15,130 bases of DNA from Holophagaceae bacterium (GTDB taxonomy: Bacteria > Acidobacteriota > Holophagae > Holophagales > Holophagaceae): positions 1 to 15,130 of the forward strand of contig JANXQX010000284.1 of the NCBI GenBank assembly GCA_025353305.1. The letters are read 5' to 3'. The notes below the pieces were generated by a model, which saw only the letters and a list, made by a program, of their open reading frames with translations, searched no databases and was not told the DNA's origin. Position numbers and translations under genes: made by a program. Of the stretch, positions 6,974 through 13,124 are shown one piece after another (position 1 is the stretch's first letter; the number at the start of each line of letters is the position of its first letter).

Positions 6974-7879
6974 ATGTCCCCGCTTCGTTATTGGTTTTCC
7001 CTGTTGCTGGGCGCCGCGCTTTTTGCGGCGCCTCCGACGAGCCAGGCCGCCGCGTTTTTTGCGGCGCCTCCGACGAGCCGTGCCGCCGCGCTTTTTGCGG
7101 CGCCCCCGCAGCGCGTCGTGAGCCAGACCGTGGGCACCGACGAGCTGCTGCTGGCGCTGGCCGATCCTTCGCAAATCGCGGCCCTGAGCCACCTGGCGAA
7201 AGACCCGGCCTTCAGTCCCGTGGCGAAAGAAGCCGCGGGCCATCCCTGCCTCCGCACCAGCGACGCGGAAAGCATTCTCAGGTTCCATCCTGACTTGGTG
7301 CTCGTTGCCAGCTATACCCGCGCCGAGACGAAGGCCCTCCTGCAGCGGACCGGCGTGAAACTGCTCATCCTCGAACGGTTTGAATACCTGGATGATCTCT
7401 ATGCCAACGCCCGCCTCATCGGATCGGCGTTGGGGCATTCCGACCGAGCGGAGGTTGCGATCCTGAACTGGCAGCAACGCGTGGCGGCGTTGCAAAAAAG
7501 GCTGAAGGGCGCCCGGCCCGTGCGGGTCCTTCCCGCCAGCACTTTCCCCTTCACCGCGGGAGCAGATACTACTTTCCAGGATGTCTGCGAGCATGCCGGT
7601 GCCTTGAATGTCGCCGCCGAGGCGGGGCTGAAAGGACACCAGCCCACGCCCACGGAAAAACTGCTCACCTGGAACGCGGAGGTGTTGGTGGCCAGCGGCG
7701 AAGAGGGGATCCGGGTCATCGAGAGGCTTCGGGAATTGCCCTCGTACAAGTTTCTTCCCGCGATGAAGGCAGGCCGCGTGGTGCTGGTTTCAGGGCCGCG
7801 CATGGCCTCCACGGCCCAGGCGCGGCTGGATGCCTATGAGGAATTAGCCCGCGCCTTGCATCCAGAGCGATTCAAATGA
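6974..7879 (+). CDS. btuF: Periplasmic cobalamin-binding protein BtuF (FecB/BtuF-type)
   Basis: A 301-residue substrate-binding protein of the class III (helical backbone) type used by B12 and siderophore importers. It captures cobalamin in the periplasm for BtuCD. The N-terminal signal region (1-45) is abnormal: after MSPLRYWFSLLLG, a 12-residue unit (AALFAAPPTSQA) occurs about 2.6 times, so several signal-peptidase-like sites follow each other. The mature part has the family pattern, including ILRFHPDLVLVAS and a C-terminal lobe with VLVASGEEGI. No lipobox cysteine is visible. The ATG lies one base after the btuB stop without a clear ribosome-binding site, so translational coupling is likely. 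It overlaps btuC at ATGA. B12 specificity comes from context. Confidence 0.9.
   Translation: MSPLRYWFSLLLGAALFAAPPTSQAAAFFAAPPTSRAAALFAAPPQRVVSQTVGTDELLLALADPSQIAALSHLAKDPAFSPVAKEAAGHPCLRTSDAESILRFHPDLVLVASYTRAETKALLQRTGVKLLILERFEYLDDLYANARLIGSALGHSDRAEVAILNWQQRVAALQKRLKGARPVRVLPASTFPFTAGADTTFQDVCEHAGALNVAAEAGLKGHQPTPTEKLLTWNAEVLVASGEEGIRVIERLRELPSYKFLPAMKAGRVVLVSGPRMASTAQARLDAYEELARALHPERFK
7013..7108 (+). repeat. 36-bp tandem repeat in the btuF signal-peptide region, 2.6 copies
   Basis: Copies occupy 7013-7048, 7049-7084 and 7085-7108 (partial), encoding AALFAAPPTSQA, AAFFAAPPTSRA and AALFAAPP. Each copy holds an inverted repeat around a T-rich 7-base loop: GGCGCCGC/GCGGCGCC (7010-7017/7025-7032), CGCCGC/GCGGCG (7048-7053/7061-7066) and CGCCGC/GCGGCG (7084-7089/7097-7102). 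The mRNA can thus form three consecutive GC-rich hairpins just inside btuF. Confidence 0.9.
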
Positions 7880-8853
7880 AACGCACCTGGGCCCCCGCCG
7901 GGCTGCTGGCCCTGTTGCTGGTGCTTACGTTCATGGCTTCGCTGGCCTTCGGCGAAGTGCGCCTCACACCTTCGGAAGTCCTAAGTGCATTGATGGGGCG
8001 CGGCGAAGGCTTGTCGCGAACCGTGGTGCTCGATTTCCGCCTGCCGCGCGCGCTCGTGGGCATGGCGGCGGGCGCCGGGCTCGCGGCCTCCGGTGTGCTG
8101 ATGCAGTCCTTCTTCCGCAATCCGCTGGCGAGTCCTGGGCTTCTGGGCGTGAGCACCGGCGGGGCTTTGGGGGCCGTGGCGGCGCTGGCTTTGGGATGGG
8201 CCTCCAACTCGGTCTTCGCCCTTCCCGCAGCGTCCATCGCGGGGGCCTTCCTTGCCACCTTCGCGGTGATGGCGCTCGCGAAGCGGGAAGCCAGCGCTGA
8301 ACACCTATTGCTGGCGGGCGTGGCGCTCAATGCGCTGTTCGGCGCGGCGACCAGTTTTCTTCTGAATCTCACTGCGGGCCGTTTCGAGGTGTCGGGACAG
8401 ATCGTCTTCTGGATGCTGGGTGGCCTTGAAAACCGCACCTGGGCTCACGTATGGATGGTCCTGCCGGGTACTATCCTGGGTTGTCTGCTACTGCTGCCCT
8501 ATCGACGCGCGATGAACCTGCTGTCCCTCGGCGAGCAGGGCGCCCAGAGCCTGGGCGTGAATGTGCGGCGGTTGCAATGGGAGATCATCGCGCTTTCAAC
8601 GGTGCTTACTGCCTTGGCCACGGCGGTCGGCGGCGTCATCGGCTTTGTCGGCCTGGTGGTGCCCCATATCTTGCGTCTGGGCTTCGGCCCCGATCATCGC
8701 CGCCTATTGCCGCTTTCCATGATCGGCGGCGCGGCCTTCGTGCTGGCCTGCGATCTCATCACGCGATTCCTGCCCGGAGAACTGCGTCTGGGGGTGGTCA
8801 CGGCGCTGCTCGGCGGGCCGTTCTTCCTGTGGATGCTGCGGAGGCCCACATGA
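7876..8853 (+). CDS. btuC: Cobalamin ABC transporter permease BtuC (FecCD family)
   Basis: A 325-residue inner-membrane permease of the FecCD/BtuC family, expected to have about ten transmembrane helices. Hydrophobic stretches run through the whole protein. Family signatures are visible: RLPRALVGMAAGAGLAASG near residues 55-73, FFRNPLASPGLLGVSTGGALG near 80-100, and GFVGLVVPHILRLGFGPDHR near 259-278, which includes the coupling region to the ATPase. The start ATG overlaps the btuF stop and its own stop overlaps the btuD start (both ATGA), giving a tight operon. It forms the translocation channel for cobalamin together with BtuD. Confidence 0.92.
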   Translation: MKRTWAPAGLLALLLVLTFMASLAFGEVRLTPSEVLSALMGRGEGLSRTVVLDFRLPRALVGMAAGAGLAASGVLMQSFFRNPLASPGLLGVSTGGALGAVAALALGWASNSVFALPAASIAGAFLATFAVMALAKREASAEHLLLAGVALNALFGAATSFLLNLTAGRFEVSGQIVFWMLGGLENRTWAHVWMVLPGTILGCLLLLPYRRAMNLLSLGEQGAQSLGVNVRRLQWEIIALSTVLTALATAVGGVIGFVGLVVPHILRLGFGPDHRRLLPLSMIGGAAFVLACDLITRFLPGELRLGVVTALLGGPFFLWMLRRPT

Positions 8854-9557
8854 TCCTGGCGGGAGCCATTACGCTGGGGAGGCGTCTGAATGGTGTGTCC
8901 TTGCATCTCCCCCCAGGGAGCCTCACCGCTGTCGTGGGTCCGAACGGCGCGGGGAAATCCACGTTGCTGCTCGTGCTCGCCGGACTCCTCAAGGCCGAAG
9001 GAACCATCGAGTGGATGGGCGAGGACCTGGATCGCATCCCGTTTCCCGAACGGGGAAGGCGGCTGGCTTGGGTGGGCCAGGATCTCCAGGCGGATTTCGC
9101 GTTCGCGGTGCGGGACGTCGTGGCCCAGGGGCGCCACGCTTTCGGGGACGACGGGGAATTCGTGGATGCTGCGATGAGGGCCATGGACATTGCCCACCTG
9201 GCGGATCGGCCGGTGACGCGGCTTTCCGGGGGCGAGCGTCGCCGCACCTTCCTGGCGCGGGCCCTGGCGACGGATGCAAAGATTCAGCTCTGGGACGAGC
9301 CCACCGCCAACCTGGATGTGCGCCATGGCCTGGATGTGCTGCAACTCGCCACAAGGTTGCGGGACGAAGGCCGCGCGGTGCTCATCTCCTTGCATGACCT
9401 GCGCGCCGCATTGTGCTTCGATCAGGTTCTGGTGCTGGACCAGGGGCGCCTGGCGGCCAGCGGCAAGCCCGAGGCTGTTCTTGTTCCGGAACTCATCCAA
9501 AGGGTATTTGGAGTCAAGGCCCGCATGGGCCAGGAGATGATCCTGGAATTGCCGTGA
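8850..9557 (+). CDS. btuD: Cobalamin ABC transporter ATP-binding protein BtuD
   Basis: A 235-residue cytoplasmic ATPase that powers BtuC. Walker A GPNGAGKST is at 30-38, the signature LSGGE at 125-129, Walker B with D149/E150 (LWDEPTANLD) and the switch histidine H182 (SLHD) follow. The reading frame stays open upstream to 8451, but the ATG at 8850 is the start: it overlaps the btuC stop as ATGA and gives a normal-length ATPase. It is the last gene of the riboswitch-controlled operon. I see no clear intrinsic terminator after its stop, only AT-rich octad repeats. Confidence 0.93.
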   Translation: MILAGAITLGRRLNGVSLHLPPGSLTAVVGPNGAGKSTLLLVLAGLLKAEGTIEWMGEDLDRIPFPERGRRLAWVGQDLQADFAFAVRDVVAQGRHAFGDDGEFVDAAMRAMDIAHLADRPVTRLSGGERRRTFLARALATDAKIQLWDEPTANLDVRHGLDVLQLATRLRDEGRAVLISLHDLRAALCFDQVLVLDQGRLAASGKPEAVLVPELIQRVFGVKARMGQEMILELP

Positions 9558-9563
9558 TTGGAT

Positions 9564-9648
9564 CCACAAAGGCGCGAAGGAACCACGAAGAAAAAAATAA
9601 AAATTAAAAGTAACAAAAACTGGACCACAAAGACACGAAGACACAAAG
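9564..9648 (+). repeat. Two blocks of octad repeats (consensus NCACRAAG) around an AT-rich spacer
   Basis: Block one holds CCACAAAG (9564-9571), GCGCGAAG (9572-9579) and CCACGAAG (9583-9590). Block two holds CCACAAAG (9625-9632), ACACGAAG (9633-9640) and ACACAAAG (9641-9648). Both blocks are preceded by GGA and followed by an A-rich run, so the whole segment is a duplicated cassette. The 34-base spacer is almost pure A/T, in strong contrast with the GC-rich surroundings. The stretch 9558-10145 contains no intact gene. Confidence 0.75.
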
Positions 9649-9670
9649 GATGAAAAAACAATCGTGTACA

Positions 9671-9870
9671 AGATCCAAGCGTAGGCCAATGCTCACCAAG
9701 CCCGTAGCCCAGGATCGCAAGCTCGAGGCACTAGAGCAGGGATCCCGAAAAAGTGTAGATGTGGAGTCGCCGCCGGCCCAATTCGGTGATGCCAGCGGGC
9801 AGCGCGATGCAGGCGCGTGCCATCAGCAGCAACCTGTCGATCAAGACCGCTGTGGTGCTGGTGAAGACCC
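9671..9870 (-). pseudogene. Decayed copy of the 3' part of dedA
   Basis: The segment 9686-9850 aligns without gaps to 10257-10421 inside the intact dedA gene (constant offset 571); by hand count about 127 of 165 bases match. Weaker similarity extends to 9671 on one side and a few bases beyond 9850 on the other. On the minus strand it encodes a degraded version of DedA residues about 125-187, with recognisable ALPAGI, HIYTF and GEHW. The codon matching Trp167 is TAG (9733-9731), and the rest of the gene is missing. It is therefore a remnant of a second dedA-like gene or of a partial duplication. No function is expected. Confidence 0.85.
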
Positions 9871-9874
9871 GTGC

Positions 9875-10108
9875 CTAATTGGCGGTCACATTCACAGCAA
9901 ATGTCTTGGGGGCTGAAACGGCGCCCTTGGAGTCCATCGCGACGACTGAAGGGGTCGCCAGGCCCGCGACGGTGGGCATGAAAGTCACCACGGTTCCGCT
10001 GATCGTCGCGCCGGCGGTGGTGGTGCTGAAGGTGATCGCATCAGCCTCGATATCCACGGCCGACAGGTTGTAGACCGACGCATGGCCAACTCCTGCCGAA
10101 TTGCCAGT
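9875..10108 (-). pseudogene. Fragment of an Ig/cadherin-like repeat domain of a surface protein
   Basis: The minus strand is open for 77 codons between an in-frame TGA (10111-10109) and a TAG (9877-9875). It encodes a Thr/Ala/Val-rich sequence with YNLSAVDIEADAITFSTTT, GATISGTVVTFMPTVAG and MDSKGAVSAPKTFAVNV. This is the pattern of Ig-like or cadherin-like beta-sandwich repeats of large secreted proteins (typical ends: A.D.KGG......F.V.V). There is no plausible start codon with a ribosome-binding site and no signal peptide, so it looks like the broken C-terminal domain of a lost gene. A short independent gene starting at GTG 10057 cannot be excluded. Confidence 0.55.
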
Positions 10109-10145
10109 TCAGGTATCCTTCACGCCGGGCAGCCGCAGGGTTCGG

Positions 10146-10802
10146 TCAATTCAGTCTTCGCTGCCGCCAATGACCGACGAAGAACCAGACCACCCCCGCG
10201 AGCAGTGCGATTCCGATGGCCAGATCGAAGCGGTGGAAATAGGCTCCGAGCGTGTGCCAGTGCTCGCCCAGCTTGTAGCCCAGAAGCGCCAGTCCCAGGC
10301 ACCAGGGCAGGGATCCGGCGAAGGTGTAGATATGGAATTTCCGGCGGTCCATTTCGGCGATGCCCGCGGGTAGCGCGATGAAGGTGCGCACCATGGGCAG
10401 TAGCCGGCCGATGAAGACCGCCGCGCCGCCGTGCCGCTCAAAAAAACGATGGGCCATGTCGAGGTGGCCCAGGTTCAGGAAGATGTACTTCCCATAGCGC
10501 TCCACCGCCGGGCGACCGCCCCTCGCGCCGATTTCATAGGCAGGGATGGAACCCAGGTTGCAACCCAAGGCGCCGAACACCGCCGCGATGGCTATTTGCG
10601 TGACCGGGCTGCCCGCGCCGAATCCGAACAGCGTCAGCTTGTCCTGGAAAGCGAGATAACCCGCGAAGGGCATGATCACTTCCGAAGGCAGCGGAATGCA
10701 CGCGCTCTCAATGCCCATCAAGAACATCACGCCGAAGGGCCCCATGGCACCCATGACCATGAGCATCCAGGCGATGATGGGAGCGAGAACTTTTGCAAGC
10801 AT
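10146..10802 (-). CDS. DedA family membrane protein (SNARE-associated/VTT domain)
   Basis: A 218-residue inner-membrane protein of the DedA family, members of which are implicated in undecaprenyl-phosphate or phospholipid flipping and membrane homeostasis. Family signatures are EVIMPFAGYLA (41-51), the re-entrant region with GCNLGSIPAYEIGARGG (80-96), and FIGRLLPMVRTFIALPAG (130-147) with the conserved arginines. Hydrophobic helices are visible near 12-30, 66-88, 158-176 and 194-210. The frame is open far upstream, antisense to the next gene, but ATG 10802 is the sensible start, with AGGGA about 7 bases before it. It is divergent from the RNase D gene. A decayed copy of its 3' part lies 300-600 bases downstream. 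Confidence 0.9.
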   Translation of the reverse strand: MLAKVLAPIIAWMLMVMGAMGPFGVMFLMGIESACIPLPSEVIMPFAGYLAFQDKLTLFGFGAGSPVTQIAIAAVFGALGCNLGSIPAYEIGARGGRPAVERYGKYIFLNLGHLDMAHRFFERHGGAAVFIGRLLPMVRTFIALPAGIAEMDRRKFHIYTFAGSLPWCLGLALLGYKLGEHWHTLGAYFHRFDLAIGIALLAGVVWFFVGHWRQRRLN

Positions 10803-10818
10803 GTTTGATTCCCTGCTC

Positions 10819-10840
10819 CAGGCTACAGGCTCCCAGGCTG
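10819..10840 (+). repeat. Mini heptad array between dedA and the RNase D-like gene
   Basis: CAGGCTA (10819-10825), CAGGCTC (10826-10832) and CCAGGCTG (10833-10840) repeat with a period of 7-8. The unit resembles the TAGGCTG/TGGGCTN heptads at 4540-4658. It takes up 22 of the 57 bases between two divergent genes, so it must lie in or beside their promoters. Confidence 0.5.
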
Positions 10841-10859
10841 TTTGCGTCACACTGGAAGC

Positions 10860-11771
10860 ATGACCGCCGACGCCCTCGATCTTCCCTTCACCTATGTGGA
10901 TACGCCTGAATTGCTGGCGGAGGCCCTGCCGGTCTGGTTCGCGTCCGGGTTGTTGGGCGTGGACATCGAATGCAGCCTGACGGGCAATCACCATTGCGTG
11001 CTGGCCCTGCTGCAGATCGCCACCCACGACCAGGTCTGGCTGGTGGATCCCCTGCCCTTGTCGGACCTCATGAAACCCACGCTCGAAGCACTGAAGGAAA
11101 TCCCTTGGATCGTCCACGATTTCAGTGGCGACGGCATTGTCTTCAAACGGGTCTACAACGTGGTTCCTGATTCGGTGCTGGACACGATGCTGCTCTCGAA
11201 AGCCCTGGGCTATCCCCAGCCGGGGCTCAAGACCATGGCCAAGCTCAAGCTCGGATTGAGCATTCCCAAAGAGGAACAGGATTCCAACTGGATGCTGCGC
11301 CCCTTGCGCGAGACCCAACTGGTCTATGGTGCCCGGGACGCGGCCCTGATGCTGCCTTTGCTGCGCACCTTGGCGCTCGAGGTGGAGGAACGGCGCGACG
11401 ATCCGGAGGTGGCCCAACGGCTTGCGCGCCTGCCCATCGAGATGCGTGGGATCTTCAGCCGCATCCATGCCTACAAACCGCCGCGCGTGGATAACCTGGT
11501 GGAGAAGATCCAGGCGATGGGCCTGGGCCAGCGCGCCGAAGAAAAGGCCGAAAAACTGTTGGCCCTGCGGCATAAATGGGGCAATGAAGGCGACGTGGCC
11601 GCCGTGATGGAAATGGGCATGCGCTGGATCCTGGCGCGCATCCAGCATCCGCCCACCTCGCGGGAAGCCCTGGAACGCGCCATTCCCAATCCCCGTTTCC
11701 GCCGCAAGCGGTTGGAAACCCTGTGGGAAATCCTGGGCGAAGAGCAGATCACGGTGCATACCGAGGAATGA
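10860..11771 (+). CDS. Ribonuclease D-like 3'-5' exonuclease (DEDDy family)
   Basis: A 303-residue cytoplasmic exonuclease of the RNase D type, acting on tRNA precursors and other RNAs in known relatives. The DEDDy active site is visible: D35 and E37 (GVDIE), D91 (HDFSGDG), and Y156 with D160 (YGARDAA). Residues about 1-185 form the exonuclease domain. The C-terminal 120 residues are helical and charged and occupy the place of the HRDC domain(s) of RNase D, but I cannot confirm that fold. ATG 10860 is chosen over TTG 10842; neither has a good ribosome-binding site. The stop TGA (11769-11771) is the start of a heptad repeat. The family call is firm; whether it is the true Rnd orthologue is less certain. 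Confidence 0.87.
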   Translation: MTADALDLPFTYVDTPELLAEALPVWFASGLLGVDIECSLTGNHHCVLALLQIATHDQVWLVDPLPLSDLMKPTLEALKEIPWIVHDFSGDGIVFKRVYNVVPDSVLDTMLLSKALGYPQPGLKTMAKLKLGLSIPKEEQDSNWMLRPLRETQLVYGARDAALMLPLLRTLALEVEERRDDPEVAQRLARLPIEMRGIFSRIHAYKPPRVDNLVEKIQAMGLGQRAEEKAEKLLALRHKWGNEGDVAAVMEMGMRWILARIQHPPTSREALERAIPNPRFRRKRLETLWEILGEEQITVHTEE

Positions 11772-11877
11772 GGCGTATCAGGGATGAGGTGGTGAGGGAT
11801 GAGGTGGTGAGGTCAATCGGTTCGCGCCTCTGGCGCGGTCCAAATTCCCCCGTACCTCACACCTCGTCCCTCATACC
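11769..11877. repeat. Inverted heptad repeat element between convergent genes
   Basis: The left arm contains two identical copies of GGGATGAGGTGGTGA (11781-11795, 11796-11810). The right arm has CCTCACA (11855-11861), CCTCGTC (11862-11868) and CCTCATA (11869-11875). The right arm is the reverse complement of 11775-11797 with two mismatches and one bulge. Between the arms lies a perfect small hairpin, CGCGCC-TCT-GGCGCG (11823-11837). The stops of both flanking genes lie in the repeat: TGAGG at 11769 for the RNase D-like gene and, on the minus strand, TGAGG at 11873 for the methyltransferase. It may serve as a bidirectional transcription end, though no U-run is present. Confidence 0.8.
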
Positions 11878-13124
11878 TTCTTTAAATGCCCCACGCATTC
11901 CACGTGGTGGGTCAGCGGGAAGAGATCCAGCACCGCTAGATCCATGAGCTTCCATGCGGGGCGGAGCCGTTGGATGTCGCGGCAGAAGGCGGCACCGTCG
12001 CAGCCAACCAGAACCATGGTACCGGCCGTGGCGGTCAGGAGTTTTGCCGAGACCTCAGGTTCCAGACCGGATCGTGGCGGATCCAACAGAATCAGGTCAT
12101 CGGAAACACCCAGATTTTCCGGCAGCCATTTCCCCGTATCGGAGGCGATGCATTCCGAGGGCAAGTCGAGCTGATCGAGATTCTTCTTCGCCCATTCCAC
12201 TGCTGCGATGTCGTATTCCACGAGCACACGGCGCTGAAAACGTTTTCCCAACAGCGCTGAGAAAAATCCAACGCCTCCGTAGAGGTCAAAGAGTGTGCGG
12301 CCCTTCAGATTCCAGCCCTCCAACACCAAACGGAAGGCCTCAATAGCCCAAGGCGGACTCACCTGAAAGAAACCCCCGGCGCGGTGGTGCAGTGTGAAAT
12401 CCGCAAAAACCTCGCTCATTTCCGCATCGTTGCGATGCCATCCATCCGGCTCCAGGAGCCACACATGCCCTTTTTCATCAATCGCCACGACGCGACCTTC
12501 GGGCGTGCCCGTGGCCAATTCCCAGCGTTGGGGCCGCTGCGGCAGGATCTTTTCCTGGAGTGCTTCCAGGAGGCGGGGAATGGCTTCGGAAATTGAATCA
12601 GCGGCGACCGGGCAGCTTTTCACCGGCACGATCTGGTGGCTGCCGCGGCGGTGGTAGCCGAGGGCCGCGCCATCCCAATGGAGCTGGATGCGGTGGCGCC
12701 GTGCATCTGCGGGGGCTGGAAGGAATTGCCAGTCCTGGATTTCCGGAAGCTGGCGATGGAGCAGATCCGCGACCATGGATTTTTTCAATTCCGCGGCCGC
12801 CTCCCCCGCTTCCCACAGATCGCACCCGCCGCAGGTGGTCGCCACGGGGCATCCAGCAGGCACTCTTTGCCGGTCCTTCGTAATCCATCCGATGACTTTG
12901 CCCTCGCCATGGCGGGCCTTCCAGTGGACTTCGGCCTCGATTACCTCTCCGGGGAATAGGGCCAGGGGGGCGCTCAGCAACAGTAGGCGGCCATCGTCGG
13001 CACGGGCCAGGCCCTTGCCGCCCCAGGCCAATCTTTCAATTTCGCCATGCCAAATTTCGCCTGGGTTCTTCGGCTTTCGGTATTCTGTGAGTCCTTTTCC
13101 GGACCCATGCCCCGTGCGTTTCAC
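11871..13124 (-). CDS. rlmD: RlmD-type 23S rRNA (uracil-5-)-methyltransferase
   Basis: A 417-residue S-adenosylmethionine-dependent RNA methyltransferase of the RumA/RlmD/TrmA family. A TRAM RNA-binding domain (about 24-75, GEIERLAWGGKGLA) comes first. C92, C98, C101 and C171 match the four ligands of the [4Fe-4S] cluster found in RlmD (pattern Cx5CGGC plus a distant Cys). The SAM-binding segment FDLYGGVGFFS follows, then DPPR (348-351) and the catalytic C375 (LVGC). Cluster and TRAM favour RlmD over TrmA, but the target uridine is not proven. The only standard start before the TRAM domain is GTG 13124, with AGGG about 5 bases upstream; it overlaps the start of the divergent gene by 11 bases. 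The stop lies in a heptad repeat. Confidence 0.88.
   Translation of the reverse strand: MKRTGHGSGKGLTEYRKPKNPGEIWHGEIERLAWGGKGLARADDGRLLLLSAPLALFPGEVIEAEVHWKARHGEGKVIGWITKDRQRVPAGCPVATTCGGCDLWEAGEAAAELKKSMVADLLHRQLPEIQDWQFLPAPADARRHRIQLHWDGAALGYHRRGSHQIVPVKSCPVAADSISEAIPRLLEALQEKILPQRPQRWELATGTPEGRVVAIDEKGHVWLLEPDGWHRNDAEMSEVFADFTLHHRAGGFFQVSPPWAIEAFRLVLEGWNLKGRTLFDLYGGVGFFSALLGKRFQRRVLVEYDIAAVEWAKKNLDQLDLPSECIASDTGKWLPENLGVSDDLILLDPPRSGLEPEVSAKLLTATAGTMVLVGCDGAAFCRDIQRLRPAWKLMDLAVLDLFPLTHHVECVGHLKKV

Noticed and set aside
8451..8849. Open extension of the btuD frame, 133 codons upstream of ATG 8850
   Set aside because: It lies wholly within btuC in another frame, resembles no ABC domain, and ATG 8850 gives a normal start with ATGA overlap.
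9585..9620. A-rich stretch as an intrinsic terminator of the btu operon
   Set aside because: No GC-rich stem precedes a T-run on the coding strand; the A-run belongs to the octad repeat cassette.
9876..10073. Plus-strand open frame over the Ig-like fragment (9879-10073)
   Set aside because: The minus-strand translation has the Ig/cadherin-like pattern; the plus-strand one is an Ala/Val-rich shadow.
10803..11759. Open extension of the dedA frame over about 950 bases
   Set aside because: It is antisense to the RNase D-like gene, whose active-site residues are intact; the translated extension is His/Gln-rich shadow sequence.
12688..13113. Open extension of the HD-GYP frame upstream of GTG 13114
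   Set aside because: It is antisense to the rlmD TRAM and iron-sulfur regions and its translation is Arg/Ser/Pro-rich without any domain.
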